Of a stretch of DNA of 22,429 bases, positions 1-9,713 are shown piece after piece. The position numbers and the translations under genes were made by a program. The DNA comes from Blastococcus sp. CT_GayMR20 (GTDB lineage Bacteria > Actinomycetota > Actinomycetes > Mycobacteriales > Geodermatophilaceae): positions 1-22,429 of the forward strand of contig NZ_SPQM01000080.1 of assembly GCF_004570345.1 (NCBI RefSeq), written 5' to 3'. How positions within the stretch are numbered: position 1 is the stretch's first letter; every line of letters begins with the position of its first letter. A model generated the notes under the pieces. The model was not told where the DNA came from. It did no database searches and was given only the letters and a program-made list of their open reading frames with translations.

Positions 1-26
1 AGCCGGCAGATCACAGAGCCGCTCAT
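1..26 (-). CDS. trmD: Start of trmD, mirrored copy, cut by the window start
   Basis: Exact mirror of the stub at the other end. Both copies stop at the same base of the gene, which would be an unlikely coincidence for a real duplication. Confidence 0.38.
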
Positions 27-568
27 AGCTCCAGCAGGCCCTCGGGCGGGTCCACCACCACGAAACCGCCGGCGAGGTCCACGGTGGGCACGATCGCCGA
101 GACGAAGGGGATCAGCGCGTCCGGGGCGCCCGGCCGGCGGACGACCAGCAGGTCCTGCGCCTCGTGCCGGACGGCCGTCACCTCGCCGAGCGCAGACCCG
201 TCGGGCAGGCGGGCGGCGAGACCGACCAGCTGGTGGTCGTAGAACGAGTCGGGGTCCTCGATCTCGGGGAGATCGGCCACGTCGACCAGGAGTTCGGTGT
301 TGCGGACGGCCTCGGCCGCCTCGCGGCTGTCGATCGGCTGACCGTCCCCGCCCTCGAGACCCAGCAGCAGGGTCGTGCCGTGCCAGTGCACGCGGGTGAT
401 CGTGATGGGACCGCGGTCGGCGGGGTCGGTGCGCAGGACCGCCCCGGGCACGAAGCGCAGGTCCGGGTCGTCGGTGCGCACCTCGACGGTCACGTCACCG
501 CGGACACCGTGGGGCCGGCCGATGCGGCCGACCACCACGGTGTCGATGGGGTCGTGCGGGGCGCTCAA
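23..568 (-). CDS. rimM: Ribosome maturation factor RimM, mirrored copy
   Basis: Identical RimM with RimM and PRC-barrel domains; preferred TTG start at 568, alternatives at 538, 535 and 631. It ends at 23, overlapping the stub of trmD by 3 bases. Confidence 0.94.
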   Translation of the reverse strand: MSAPHDPIDTVVVGRIGRPHGVRGDVTVEVRTDDPDLRFVPGAVLRTDPADRGPITITRVHWHGTTLLLGLEGGDGQPIDSREAAEAVRNTELLVDVADLPEIEDPDSFYDHQLVGLAARLPDGSALGEVTAVRHEAQDLLVVRRPGAPDALIPFVSAIVPTVDLAGGFVVVDPPEGLLEL

Positions 569-578
569 GAGGTTGTGC

Positions 579-815
579 TCAGCGCCCGTCGGTGTCGACG
601 ACGTCGACCCGGAGGCCGCGACCGCCGACACCGGTCATGACCTGACGCAGCGCCTTGGCGGTGCGGCCGCCCCGGCCGATGACCTTGCCGAGGTCGTCGG
701 GGTGCACCCGGATCTCGAGGGTCTTGCCGCGACGGTTGGTGAGCAGGTCGACGGTCACCTCTTCGGGATGGTCGACGATGCCCTTGACCAGGTGCTCGAG
801 CGCCTCTTCGAGCAC
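579..815 (-). CDS. khpA: KH-domain RNA-binding protein KhpA, mirrored copy
   Basis: Same 78-residue KH protein with its GRGG loop, GTG start at 815, 3 bases downstream of the copied rpsP stop. Confidence 0.94.
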   Translation of the reverse strand: MLEEALEHLVKGIVDHPEEVTVDLLTNRRGKTLEIRVHPDDLGKVIGRGGRTAKALRQVMTGVGGRGLRVDVVDTDGR

Positions 816-818
816 CTC

Positions 819-1337
819 TTACTCGGCAGGCGTCTCGGCGGGAGCCGGGGTCTCCTCGGCGGGAGCCTCGGCAGCCGGGGCCTCCGCGGCGGGAGTCTCG
901 GCAGCAGCCTCGGGAGCCTCGGCGGGCGCCTCGGCGGCGGCGGCCTTCTTCGGCGCCGCCTTCTTCTTGGCGGTGGTCGCCTCGGTGGTCGGCTCGTCCA
1001 TGCCGGCGCGGACGGCGGCCTCGTAGAGGGCCTTCTTGTCCGGCTTGGGCTCGGCCACCCGCATGGGCGGCGGCGCGGCCTCGCCCTTGAACTTCTGCCA
1101 GTCACCGGTGACCCGGAAGATGGCGGCGACGGCCTCGGTCGGCTGCGCGCCGACACCCAGCCAGTACTGCGCACGGTCGGAGTCCACCTCGATGTACGAG
1201 GGGTCCTCCTTGGGGTGGTACTTGCCGATCGTCTCGATCGAGCGGCCGTCACGCTTGGTGCGGGCGTCTGCGACGACGATGCGGTAGTACGGCGCGCGCA
1301 TCTTGCCCAGGCGCATGAGCTTGATCTTGGTGGCCAC
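819..1337 (-). CDS. rpsP: 30S ribosomal protein S16, mirrored copy
   Basis: Identical 172-residue S16 with the Ala/Glu/Pro-rich tail, GTG start at 1337. It heads the copied rpsP - KH - rimM - trmD operon running toward base 1. Confidence 0.96.
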   Translation of the reverse strand: MATKIKLMRLGKMRAPYYRIVVADARTKRDGRSIETIGKYHPKEDPSYIEVDSDRAQYWLGVGAQPTEAVAAIFRVTGDWQKFKGEAAPPPMRVAEPKPDKKALYEAAVRAGMDEPTTEATTAKKKAAPKKAAAAEAPAEAPEAAAETPAAEAPAAEAPAEETPAPAETPAE

Positions 1338-1518
1338 GGTGGGTGGTGTACTCCTCGAACGCTGGATCGGTTGCTCGCCGGAGCGACGTGTGGGGGTACG
1401 CCGGGGCGGAGCCATGGACACGGGCCGCGACGGTGAGAGGGCCGCCGACAGTCGTGTTCGACCCGCCATTGTGCCAGACGCCGGAGAGCCGCCGTCCGGC
1501 CGTCCGATCGGCGGCCGC

Positions 1519-2046
1519 CTAATCGATCAGGACCGGGCCGTGCACCTGCGCGCCGCGCTGCGGCGTCCAGTCGATGAAGCCGTGCTCGAAGTTGCTCCGC
1601 CGCTTCCCGGTGCCGAACTCGTCACTCGTCGGGTACCCGAGGGGTCCCCGTTCGAAGCCGGTCCGCTCCCAGGCCGCCCGGATGGCGCCGTGGACCTCGT
1701 TGGCGCCGGTCTGCGGCGTCCAGTAGATCGAGGCCACCGGGCCACCTGCCAGCTGCATCGCCCGGAAGTGGTTGAACCGACCCCGGCCGTCGGGCGTGCC
1801 CAGCTCGTCGGTCACGGGGTAGCCGAACTGCTCCCGCCCGAGCGACTGCCACTTCTGCCCGATGGCGCCGAACACCACGAAGGCGCCGAGGTGGGGGTGC
1901 CAGCTGATGACCACGCCGTGGGCGAAGGTCTGGGCCCGCCCGACCCCGTCGAACGTCGGTCGTTCGACGTCCACGGCGGGGCCGGTGAACCGGTCGCCGC
2001 CGAGGGCCAGCCACTTGTCGCGGATCGCGCCGACGACGTCTGCCAT
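1519..2046 (-). CDS. LGFP-repeat protein, mirrored copy
   Basis: Same three-repeat, 175-residue LGFP protein as at 20384-20911, without signal peptide. Start ATG at 2046 and stop at 1519 are preserved in the copied arm, with the rpsP copy downstream in the same direction. Confidence 0.86.
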   Translation of the reverse strand: MADVVGAIRDKWLALGGDRFTGPAVDVERPTFDGVGRAQTFAHGVVISWHPHLGAFVVFGAIGQKWQSLGREQFGYPVTDELGTPDGRGRFNHFRAMQLAGGPVASIYWTPQTGANEVHGAIRAAWERTGFERGPLGYPTSDEFGTGKRRSNFEHGFIDWTPQRGAQVHGPVLID

Positions 2047-2132
2047 GACACACCTCGCACCTGAAGGATGCGGGGAGATCCCGCGCCGTCACGCTAGGGA
2101 TGCGCCGTCACCGTGGCGTCACACGGCTCCGG

Positions 2133-3881
2133 TCATCCCCGGACGGCGGCCAGCACGACGCTCGCGGCGTCGGCCACCGGCACCTCCTGGCGCTCCCCGG
2201 TGGCCCGGTCCCGAACCTCGATGGTCCCGTCGGCCACGCCGCGGCCGACGGTGACGATCGTCGGCATCCCGAGCAGCTCGGCGTCCTTGAACTTCACCCC
2301 GGGCGAGACCTTGGGCCGGTCGTCGAACAGGACCGTGAGCCCGGAAGCCACCAGCTCGGCCGACAGCGTCTCCGCGGCTTCGAAGATCGCCGGGTCCTTG
2401 CCGGTGGCGACGACGTGCACGTCGGCCGGGGCGACCTCGCGGGGCCAGCAGAGGCCGAGCTCGTCGTGGGTGGACTCGGCGATGGCCGCGACCGCGCGCG
2501 AGACGCCGATGCCGTAGGAGCCCATGGTCACCGTGACCAGCTTGCCGTTCTCGTCGAGCACCTTGAGGTCGAGCGCCTCGGCGTACTTGCGGCCCAGCTG
2601 GAAGATGTGCCCCATCTCCACGCCCCGGGCCAGCTCCAGCGGGCCGGATCCGTCGGGGGCCGGGTCGCCGGGCAGCACCTCGGCGGCCTCGATCACGCCG
2701 TCCCAGCCGAAGTCGCGGCCGGCCGTGAGGTCGAAGACGTGCTTGCCGGGCTCGTTTGCCCCGGTGATCCACCGGCTGCCGGGGACGATGCGGGGGTCGA
2801 CGAGGTACCGGATCTTCGACTCGCTGTCGCTGCCCAGCGCCTGCGGGCCGATGTAGCCCTTCACGAGCACGGGGTGCTGGTCGAACTCGGTGAACGGCTC
2901 GACCTCCGCGGGCGCGACCTGCGCCTCCAACCGCTTGGCGTCGACCTCTCGGTCGCCGGGGATGCCGATGACCAGCGGCTCACGGGTGCCGTCGGGGTGC
3001 ACGAGCGTGACGACGACGTTCTTCAGCGTCGAGGCCGCGGTGTAGCCGACGTCCGGGAACAACTCCTGGGCGACGGCGACGAGGGTCTCGATGGTCGGGG
3101 TGTCGGGAGTGTCCTCGACGTGCGCCTCGGGCAGGCCGTCCAGCGGGACCGCGTCCGGGACGACGGTCGTGACGGCCTCGACGTTCGCGGCGTAACCGCC
3201 GGGCGAGCGCACGAAGGTGTCCTCCCCGATCGACGTCGGGTGCAGGAACTCCTCGCTCTTCGAGCCGCCCATGGCGCCCGACATGGCCGAGACGATCACG
3301 TACTCCAGGCCCAGCCGGTCGAAGACCTTGATGTAGGCGTCGCGGTGCGCGGCGTAGGACCTGTCGAGGCCGGCGTCGTCGACGTCGAAGGAGTAGCTGT
3401 CCTTCATCGTGAACTCGCGGCCGCGGAACAGCCCGGCCCGCGGCCGTGCCTCGTCGCGGAACTTGGTCTGGATCTGGTACAGCGACAGCGGCAGGTCCTT
3501 GTACGACGAGTACAGGTCCTTCACCAGCAGGGTGAACATCTCCTCGTGGGTGGGGCCCAGGAGGAAGTCGTTGCCCCGGCGGTCCTGCAGCCGGAAGAGG
3601 TTGGGTCCGTACTCGGTCCACCGGTTGGTCGCCTCGTAGGGCTCGCGCGGCAGGAGTGCGGGGAAGTGCACCTCCTGCGCACCCATCGCGTCCATCTCCT
3701 CGCGGACGACGCGCTCGACGTTGCGGAAGACGCGGAAGCCCAGCGGCAGCCAGGTGAACCCGCCGGGCGCGGCCCGGCGGATATAGCCGCCGCGCACCAG
3801 CAGGCGGTGGCTGGGGACCTCGGCGTCGGCCGGGTCGTCACGCAGGGTTCGCAGGAACAGGGAGGACATCCGCAACAGCAC
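2133..3881 (-). CDS. proS: Prolyl-tRNA synthetase, mirrored copy
   Basis: Intact 582-residue ProRS identical to the one at 18549-20297, with the catalytic core motifs, the editing insertion and the anticodon-binding domain. It starts with GTG at 3881. A perfect second copy of this essential gene without a single substitution points to very recent or artefactual duplication. Confidence 0.97.
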   Translation of the reverse strand: MLLRMSSLFLRTLRDDPADAEVPSHRLLVRGGYIRRAAPGGFTWLPLGFRVFRNVERVVREEMDAMGAQEVHFPALLPREPYEATNRWTEYGPNLFRLQDRRGNDFLLGPTHEEMFTLLVKDLYSSYKDLPLSLYQIQTKFRDEARPRAGLFRGREFTMKDSYSFDVDDAGLDRSYAAHRDAYIKVFDRLGLEYVIVSAMSGAMGGSKSEEFLHPTSIGEDTFVRSPGGYAANVEAVTTVVPDAVPLDGLPEAHVEDTPDTPTIETLVAVAQELFPDVGYTAASTLKNVVVTLVHPDGTREPLVIGIPGDREVDAKRLEAQVAPAEVEPFTEFDQHPVLVKGYIGPQALGSDSESKIRYLVDPRIVPGSRWITGANEPGKHVFDLTAGRDFGWDGVIEAAEVLPGDPAPDGSGPLELARGVEMGHIFQLGRKYAEALDLKVLDENGKLVTVTMGSYGIGVSRAVAAIAESTHDELGLCWPREVAPADVHVVATGKDPAIFEAAETLSAELVASGLTVLFDDRPKVSPGVKFKDAELLGMPTIVTVGRGVADGTIEVRDRATGERQEVPVADAASVVLAAVRG

Positions 3882-3896
3882 GAGAGGAGTCTCCCA

Positions 3897-3926
3897 GGCC
3901 CGGCACGCCGTTTTCCGCGCCGGGCC
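3897..3926 (-). terminator. Hairpin between secreted-protein gene and proS, mirrored copy
   Basis: Mirror of 18504-18533, with the same 11-bp stem and A-rich (here T-rich on the + strand) loop. Confidence 0.52.
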
Positions 3927-3938
3927 CGCGAACCACGA

Positions 3939-4562
3939 TCAGTCGTCCGAGCCGTGCCCGCCGCCGCCCCGGCCGGACGAGTCGTCGCCGCCGGAGTCGT
4001 CGGAGCCATGACCGGAGTTGTCGTCCCCGCCGGAGTCGTCCGAACCGGAGTTGCCCGATCCGTGGCCGGAGCTGTCGCCGTCGGAGTCGTCCCGGCCGGA
4101 CGTGGAGCTCGGCGACCCGCTGGGGGTCGACGACGGAGAGCCCGAACCGTTCCCGTGCCCGCTGCCGTCGGCCCGCAGGCCCTCGTCGGAGAACTGCGGC
4201 ACGCTGCCGACGCAGACGGTGTGCACCTCGACCTTGTGCGTGCCGTTCTTGAACTCCACCTCACCGGGCTCGTTCGAGTCGTCCACCCACCAGCCGGGTG
4301 CCGGCGCGCCGGCCAGGCTGGGCACGCCCCCGACGCACGAGGCGAAGACCGTGCCACCGACGGTCACGTACTCACCGGCGGTGGCACCGGGTGCCGGTGC
4401 GGTGGGGGTCGCCGAGGCGGTCGATGCGCCCGTCGTCGCCGCCGCCGGGGTGGTGCCCGGGGATGCCGACGCGTCGACCAGCGACACGGCCAGGAAGCCC
4501 AGGCCGACAGCGGCCGCCGCGGACGCGCTCCAGGCGGCTCCGAGGGCGATGGTTCTGTTCAT
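3939..4562 (-). CDS. Exported Asp/Ser/Gly-rich protein, mirrored copy
   Basis: Same 207-residue protein as at 17868-18491: N-terminal hydrophobic signal, Ala/Thr/Pro linker, two-cysteine middle domain with repeated CVGxVP, and an acidic Ser/Gly tail. Function not recognised. The GC-rich repetitive tail is a stretch where assembly or alignment errors could hide. Confidence 0.73.
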   Translation of the reverse strand: MNRTIALGAAWSASAAAAVGLGFLAVSLVDASASPGTTPAAATTGASTASATPTAPAPGATAGEYVTVGGTVFASCVGGVPSLAGAPAPGWWVDDSNEPGEVEFKNGTHKVEVHTVCVGSVPQFSDEGLRADGSGHGNGSGSPSSTPSGSPSSTSGRDDSDGDSSGHGSGNSGSDDSGGDDNSGHGSDDSGGDDSSGRGGGGHGSDD

Positions 4563-4584
4563 GGCGCAGACCCTCCCGCGGCGA

Positions 4585-4619
4585 GGGTTAAGGCCACCCC
4601 AAGGCGGCGTCAAGGCGAC
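4585..4619 (-). promoter_or_regulatory. 11-base-spaced repeats, mirrored copy
   Basis: Mirror of 17811-17845, reading AAGG elements on the + strand between the copied secreted-protein gene and the copied regulator gene. Confidence 0.5.
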
Positions 4620-4687
4620 GCACAGATGCTCCCCCGATGGGGTCGGATGCCCGCGAACCGGCCTCCGGCGGCGCTAGCGTCGCCGAC

Positions 4688-5377
4688 GTGGCCCAGCTGC
4701 TGGTGGTGGAGGACGACGAGCGCATCCGCTCGGCGTTGATCCGTGCCCTGCGCGAGCGGGGCCATGCCGTGAGCTCGGCGGCGACCGCGCTGGACGGGCT
4801 GCGCCAGGCGGTGGACGAGCGCCCGGACCTCGTCGTCCTGGACCTGGGGCTGCCCGACCTCGACGGCCGGGAGCTGCTCCGGATGCTGCGGGCGGTCTCG
4901 GCGGTGCCGGTCATCGTGGCCACGGCCAGGGACGACGACGAGAGCGTGGTCCAGGCCCTGGACGCCGGCGCCGACGACTACGTGGTCAAGCCGTTCCCGG
5001 CCGGCCAGCTCGAGGCCCGGATCCGCGCCGTCCTGCGACGGGCTGCCGGCGTCGCCGACGCCGCGCTGGCGCCCGTGACGGTCGGCGACCTCGTCGTGGA
5101 CCCGCGCAGCCGGCGGGTCACCCTCGCCGGCCGTGCGGTCGAGCTCTCGCCGAAGGAGTTCGACCTCCTCGCGCACCTCGCGGCGCGGGTGGGCACCGTG
5201 GTCTCCAAGCGGGAACTGCTCACCGAGGTGTGGCAGCTCCCCTACGGCGGGTCGGACAAGACCGTCGACGTCCACCTGTCGTGGCTGCGGCGCAAACTGG
5301 GTGAGTCCGCCGCCGAGCCCCGCCTGCTGGAGACGGTCCGGGGCGTCGGGGTGCGTCTCGCCGAGCCCGAGCCGTGA
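4688..5377 (+). CDS. OmpR/PhoB-family response regulator, mirrored copy
   Basis: Identical to the regulator at 17053-17742, with receiver residues Asp9, Asp10, Asp52, Thr79 and Lys101 and the winged-helix domain intact. The preferred GTG start at 4688 follows TAGCGT (4675-4680) by 7 bases. The alternative ATG is at 4637. It is followed by the kinase with a 4-base overlap. Confidence 0.94.
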   Translation: MAQLLVVEDDERIRSALIRALRERGHAVSSAATALDGLRQAVDERPDLVVLDLGLPDLDGRELLRMLRAVSAVPVIVATARDDDESVVQALDAGADDYVVKPFPAGQLEARIRAVLRRAAGVADAALAPVTVGDLVVDPRSRRVTLAGRAVELSPKEFDLLAHLAARVGTVVSKRELLTEVWQLPYGGSDKTVDVHLSWLRRKLGESAAEPRLLETVRGVGVRLAEPEP

Positions 5378-6627
5378 GACGGCGGATCACGCTGCTGGTG
5401 GCGGCGACGACGTCGATCGTGCTGCTCGCCTTCCTGCTGCCGGCGGCGTCGCTCGTCGCGAGGGTCGCCGAGGCCCGCGCGCTGGACGCCGCGCAGGCGC
5501 AGCTGCAGTTCCTGAGCCCCTCGGTGGGCCTGGACGGGCGGGAGCAGGTCGCGGCCCTGCTGATCGGCACGTCCGACGACCTGCGCACCGCCGTCCGGTG
5601 GACCGACGGTGCGTGGCTCGGCGATCCGGAGGACCCGGACGTCGAGGTCCCCGCCAGTCCCGAACGGGTGGAGGGCGACGCCGGCACCCTGCTGCTGCAG
5701 CCCGTCGAGCGCGTGGACGGGGGCACGGCACTCGTGCAGGTGTTCGTGCCGGCGGAGACCCTGCGCGCCGGGGTGACCCGCACCTGGCTCGTGCTCGCCG
5801 GGCTCGGTCTCGTGCTGCTGCTGCTCGCGCTCGTCGTCGCCGACCGGCTCGCGCGGACCATGACCCGCCCGGTGACCGACCTCGCGGCGGTCGCCCACCG
5901 GCTGGGCAGCGGGGACCTCGAGGCACGGGCCACCCCCGACGGCCCGCCGGAGGTCCGGGAGGTCGGGACGGCGGTCAACCGCCTGGCGGGCCGGATCGGC
6001 GAGCTGCTGGCCGCCGAGCGCGAGGGCGCGGCCGATCTGGCGCATCGGCTGCGGACGCCGCTCACCGCCCTGCGACTGGACGTCGAGGCGCTGCCGGCGG
6101 GCGACCGCGACCGGCTGCTGGACGACGTGGACGCGCTCAGCCGCGGCATCGACGAGGTGATCTCCGAGGCGCGGCGCAGCGTCCGGGAAGGGCTGGCGGC
6201 CGGCTGCGACGCGGCAGCGGTCGTGCGCGAGCGGGTGCGCTTCTGGTCCGTGCTGGCCGAGGAGGAGGACCGGCGGGTGACCGTCGACGTGCCCGCGGCA
6301 CCGGCGCCGGTCCGGGTGTCGGCGGCCGACCTGGGTGCCGCGGTGGACGCCCTGCTCGGCAACGTCTTCGCGCACACACCGGAGGGGACGCCGGCGTCGG
6401 TCACGGTGCGGCCGGGGACGGCGGGCGGCGTGCAGCTGGTCGTCGCCGACTCCGGCCCGGGGATGGACGAGACGGCCGTCGAGCGGGGACGCAGCGGAGC
6501 GGGCTCGACCGGACTCGGCCTGGACATCGCCCGCCGGACGGCGGAGTCCTCGGGCGGGGGCTTCCGCGTCGCGTCGTCGTCCGCAGGCACGACGGTGACG
6601 CTGGACCTGGGGCCCCCGTCGTCCTAG
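5374..6627 (+). CDS. Membrane sensor histidine kinase, mirrored copy
   Basis: Same 417-residue kinase as at 15803-17056: two membrane segments, HAMP, phospho-acceptor His in an HRLRTP motif, and intact N, G1 and G2 boxes. It is translationally coupled to the upstream regulator by a GTGA overlap and ends at TAG just before the convergent hairpins. Confidence 0.94.
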   Translation: MRRRITLLVAATTSIVLLAFLLPAASLVARVAEARALDAAQAQLQFLSPSVGLDGREQVAALLIGTSDDLRTAVRWTDGAWLGDPEDPDVEVPASPERVEGDAGTLLLQPVERVDGGTALVQVFVPAETLRAGVTRTWLVLAGLGLVLLLLALVVADRLARTMTRPVTDLAAVAHRLGSGDLEARATPDGPPEVREVGTAVNRLAGRIGELLAAEREGAADLAHRLRTPLTALRLDVEALPAGDRDRLLDDVDALSRGIDEVISEARRSVREGLAAGCDAAAVVRERVRFWSVLAEEEDRRVTVDVPAAPAPVRVSAADLGAAVDALLGNVFAHTPEGTPASVTVRPGTAGGVQLVVADSGPGMDETAVERGRSGAGSTGLGLDIARRTAESSGGGFRVASSSAGTTVTLDLGPPSS

Positions 6628-6639
6628 CTCACCGCACGT

Positions 6640-6673
6640 GGTCCTGGCTCACCGTCGATGCTGAGCCAGGACC
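6640..6673. terminator. Second convergent hairpin, mirrored copy
   Basis: Mirror of 15757-15790: 12-bp stem with a 10-base loop, 12 bases downstream of the copied histidine-kinase stop codon, with the imperfect repeat of the same motif over that stop. Confidence 0.68.
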
Positions 6674-6704
6674 CCTGATGATCAGGTGACCTGATCATCA
6701 GGGG
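6672..6704. terminator. Long perfect hairpin, mirrored copy
   Basis: Mirror of 15726-15758, lying between the copied histidine kinase (+) and the copied amidohydrolase (-). Same 16-base arms around one unpaired base. Confidence 0.73.
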
Positions 6705-6707
6705 GGC

Positions 6708-7787
6708 CTAGGCGACGACCGCGCCCCTCAGCAGCATCCGCTGCGGTCGCTGCAACGTGTCCAGATCGCTGCGCGGGTCGGCGTCGTAGACGACGAGGTC
6801 CCCGGGCGCACCCTCCTCGATGCACGGCAGGCCGAGCCAGCTCCGCGCAGCCCACGAGGCCGCAGCCAGCGCCACCTCCGCGGGGAGGCCCGCCGCGTGC
6901 AGGGCCCTGACCTCGTCGGCGATCACACCGTGCTCGATGCCGCCCCCGGCATCGGTGCCGGCGAACACCGGCACGCCCGCCTCGAAGGCGGCCCGGACGA
7001 CGGCCCCCGAGCCTGCGTACAGCCGGCGCATCGTGCTCGCGTAGGCGGGGAACCTCTTCTCCCCCGCCGCGGCGAAACCCGGGAAGTGCTCGACGTTGAG
7101 CAGCGTGGGGACGACGGCGGTGCCGCGGGCGGCCATCTCGCCGATGAGCTCCTCGGTGAGCCCCGTGCCGTGCTCGATGCAGTCGATGCCGGCGCCGATC
7201 AGGTCGGGGAGCGCGGCGGTGCCGAACGTGTGGGCGGTGACCCGGGCGCCCTCGGCGTGCGCCGCGGCGATCGCTGCCTCGAGAGCCTCCCGCGGCCACT
7301 CGGGCGCCAGGTCACCGACCCCGCGGTCGATCCAGTCACCGACGAGCTTGACCCAGCCGTCGCCGCGCCGGGCCTGCACGCGCACCTCGGCCGCCAGGTC
7401 GCCCGGATCGACCTCCACCGCGAGCTCGGGGATGTAACGGCGGTGGGCGGCGATGTGGCGGCCGGCGCGGATGATCCGCGGCAGGTCCGCCTCGTCGTCC
7501 AGCGGTCGGGTGTCGACCGGGGAACCGCAGTCGCGCAGGGCGAGCACACCGGCGGCGCGCTCGGTGAGCGCCTGCGTGCGGGCCGCGGCGAGGTTCTCGA
7601 CGGGCCCGCCGCCGGAGGCGATGCCCACGTGGCAGTGGGCGTCCACGAGGCCCGGCAGCAGCCAGCCGCCACGGCTGACCGTCTCCGCGCCCGGCACGGG
7701 CTCGAACGTGATCCGCCCGTCGCGGACCCAGAGGTCGCGGTGCTCGCCCTCGGGGAGCACCACACCGGACAGGTGGAGCGCAGTCAC
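6708..7787 (-). CDS. Metal-dependent amidohydrolase, mirrored copy
   Basis: Identical 359-residue amidohydrolase with all predicted metal ligands (HxH, Lys, two His, Asp) preserved. It overlaps the copied ffh by 4 bases and ends 3 bases before the mirrored hairpin at 6672-6704. The substrate is unknown. Confidence 0.92.
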   Translation of the reverse strand: MTALHLSGVVLPEGEHRDLWVRDGRITFEPVPGAETVSRGGWLLPGLVDAHCHVGIASGGGPVENLAAARTQALTERAAGVLALRDCGSPVDTRPLDDEADLPRIIRAGRHIAAHRRYIPELAVEVDPGDLAAEVRVQARRGDGWVKLVGDWIDRGVGDLAPEWPREALEAAIAAAHAEGARVTAHTFGTAALPDLIGAGIDCIEHGTGLTEELIGEMAARGTAVVPTLLNVEHFPGFAAAGEKRFPAYASTMRRLYAGSGAVVRAAFEAGVPVFAGTDAGGGIEHGVIADEVRALHAAGLPAEVALAAASWAARSWLGLPCIEEGAPGDLVVYDADPRSDLDTLQRPQRMLLRGAVVA

Positions 7788-9358
7788 CGGCCCGGCCGGT
7801 CGTCCTTGAACTGGTCGAAGTTCAGTTTCGTGAGGTCCGGCAGGCCCTGCCCCGGCGGAAGGCTCGGCATCCCGCCCGGCAGCCCGGGCAGACCGGCACC
7901 GGGGGGCAGGCCCGGGGCGCCCATCGGCCGACGCGCTGGGGCGGGACTCTTCTTGGCTCCAGCCTTCCCCTTGCCCTTCTTGCCCTTCTTGGGCTGGGCC
8001 TGCATCTGGCGGCCGCGCTGCTTCTTCGACATCGGGCCCATGCCGGGCAGCCCCATGCTGCCGGCCATCTGGCTCATCATCTTCTGGGCCTGGACGAAGC
8101 GCTCCAGCAGCTGGTTGACGTCGGTCACGCTGACACCGGAGCCGTTCGCGATCCGGACCCGCCGGGACGCGTTGATGATCTTGGAGTTGGCGCGCTCGGC
8201 CGGCGTCATCGACTGGATGATCGCTGCGGTGCGGTCGAGGTCGCGGTCGTCGACCTGCTTGAGCTGATCCTTCATCGCGCCCGCGCCAGGGAGCATGCCG
8301 AGCAGGTTGGCGATGGGGCCCATCTTGCGGATCGCCATCATCTGTTCGAGGAAGTCCTCGAGCGTGAAGCCCTCGCGGGAGGCGAGCTTGCCGGCCATGC
8401 GCTCGGCCTGGTCGGCGTCGAAGGTCTTCTCGGCCTGCTCGATGAGCGTGAGGACGTCACCCATCCCGAGGATGCGCGAGGCCATCCGCTCCGGGTGGAA
8501 GACGTCGAAGTCGTCGAGCTTCTCGCCGGTGGACGCGAACATGATCGGCTGACCGGTCACGTGGCGCACCGAGAGCGCGGCACCACCCCGGGCGTCGCCG
8601 TCGAGCTTGGTGAGGACGACGCCGGAGAACCCGACGCCCTCCTGGAAGGCCGTCGCCGTGGTGACGGCGTCCTGGCCGATCATCGCGTCGACGACGAACA
8701 GGGTCTCGTCCGGCTGGACGGCGTCGCGGATGCCGGCGGCCTGCGCCATCAGCTCGGCGTCGATGCCCAGGCGGCCGGCCGTGTCGACGACGACGACGTC
8801 GTGCATGGTGCGGCGGGCGTGCTCGATCGAGTCCGCGGCCACCCGGATCGGGTCGCCGACGCCGTTGCCGGGCTCGGGGGCGTAGACGTCGACGCCGGCC
8901 TGGCCCGCCACGACCGACAGCTGCTGGACGGCGTTGGGGCGCTGGAGGTCGGCCGCGACGAGCAGCGGGGTGTGGCCCTGGCTCTTCAGCCAGCGGCCGA
9001 GCTTGCCGGCCAGGGTCGTCTTACCGGAGCCCTGCAGACCCGCGAGCATGATGACCGTCGGCGCCTGCTTGGCGTAGCGCAGCCGCCGGGTCTCACCGCC
9101 GAGGATCTGGATGAGCTCCTCGTTGACGATCTTGATGACCTGCTGCGCGGGGTTCAGCGCACCGGACACCTCGGCGCCGGTCGCGCGCTCCTTGACCGAG
9201 GCGATGAAGGCCCGGACGACGGGCAGGGCGACGTCGGCCTCGAGCAGTGCGATGCGGATCTCGCGCGCGGTGGCGTCGACGTCGGCATCGGTGAGCCGGC
9301 CCTTGCCCCGCAGGCCGGTGAAGACCTTGTCCAGGCGGTCGGAGAGGGTCTCGAACAC
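7784..9358 (-). CDS. ffh: Signal recognition particle GTPase Ffh, mirrored copy
   Basis: Same 524-residue SRP GTPase as at 13072-14646, with the P-loop, DTAGR and TKLD motifs and the Met-rich M domain all intact. It starts with GTG at 9358 and shares a 4-base GTGA overlap with the amidohydrolase copy downstream. A second intact ffh in one chromosome would be very unusual, which is one reason to doubt that the duplication is native. Confidence 0.97.
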   Translation of the reverse strand: MFETLSDRLDKVFTGLRGKGRLTDADVDATAREIRIALLEADVALPVVRAFIASVKERATGAEVSGALNPAQQVIKIVNEELIQILGGETRRLRYAKQAPTVIMLAGLQGSGKTTLAGKLGRWLKSQGHTPLLVAADLQRPNAVQQLSVVAGQAGVDVYAPEPGNGVGDPIRVAADSIEHARRTMHDVVVVDTAGRLGIDAELMAQAAGIRDAVQPDETLFVVDAMIGQDAVTTATAFQEGVGFSGVVLTKLDGDARGGAALSVRHVTGQPIMFASTGEKLDDFDVFHPERMASRILGMGDVLTLIEQAEKTFDADQAERMAGKLASREGFTLEDFLEQMMAIRKMGPIANLLGMLPGAGAMKDQLKQVDDRDLDRTAAIIQSMTPAERANSKIINASRRVRIANGSGVSVTDVNQLLERFVQAQKMMSQMAGSMGLPGMGPMSKKQRGRQMQAQPKKGKKGKGKAGAKKSPAPARRPMGAPGLPPGAGLPGLPGGMPSLPPGQGLPDLTKLNFDQFKDDRPGR

Positions 9359-9425
9359 AGCACGTCCTCAGAAAGTCACGGGCGCGAGAACAGTCGCGCC
9401 GTCCGACTCCGAGGGTATCGAGGAG

Positions 9426-9617
9426 CTAGGCGGCCTGTCGCAGGCGCAGTACCTCGGTGACGACCCCGACGTCCCCGACGAAGAACGCCGAGCCGCAGTC
9501 GGCGCAGACCCACTCGGGGCACTCGCCGCCGTCGACGGTGTGGCCGTCGGTGCACGGCGGCTGCACGAACACCGCGATCTCACCGCAGGGCGGGCAGGGC
9601 CACAGTCGGCTGTCCAT
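9426..9617 (-). CDS. Small zinc-ribbon protein, 63 residues, mirrored copy
   Basis: Identical to the protein encoded at 12813-13004: CPPC and CADC knuckles 26 residues apart, with one Cys, one His and a further Cys between them. Its start and Shine-Dalgarno are preserved in the copied arm, so nothing in the sequence would stop it being expressed. Its role is unknown. Confidence 0.72.
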   Translation of the reverse strand: MDSRLWPCPPCGEIAVFVQPPCTDGHTVDGGECPEWVCADCGSAFFVGDVGVVTEVLRLRQAA

Positions 9618-9713
9618 GTGGGCTCCTCTCGGCAGGGGGAACGTTCCGTCCCGGTCCGTTCGACCGTCGCACGCCCTACTGACAGAACCGCGGACCTCAC
9701 CCGGTGTGTCGGC

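Noticed and set aside
375..1436. 353-codon open frame with Gly/Leu/Arg repeats opposite rpsP and the KH gene (mirror 20994-22055)
   Set aside because: The repeats are the antisense of the Ala/Glu/Pro-rich S16 tail. No start-site or domain support.
2100..4739. 879-codon open frame on the + strand opposite proS (and its mirror 17691-20330)
   Set aside because: Antisense shadow of proS and the secreted-protein gene. Its composition is Arg/Gly/Asp/Val-rich with no domain, and it is explained by codon bias at high GC.
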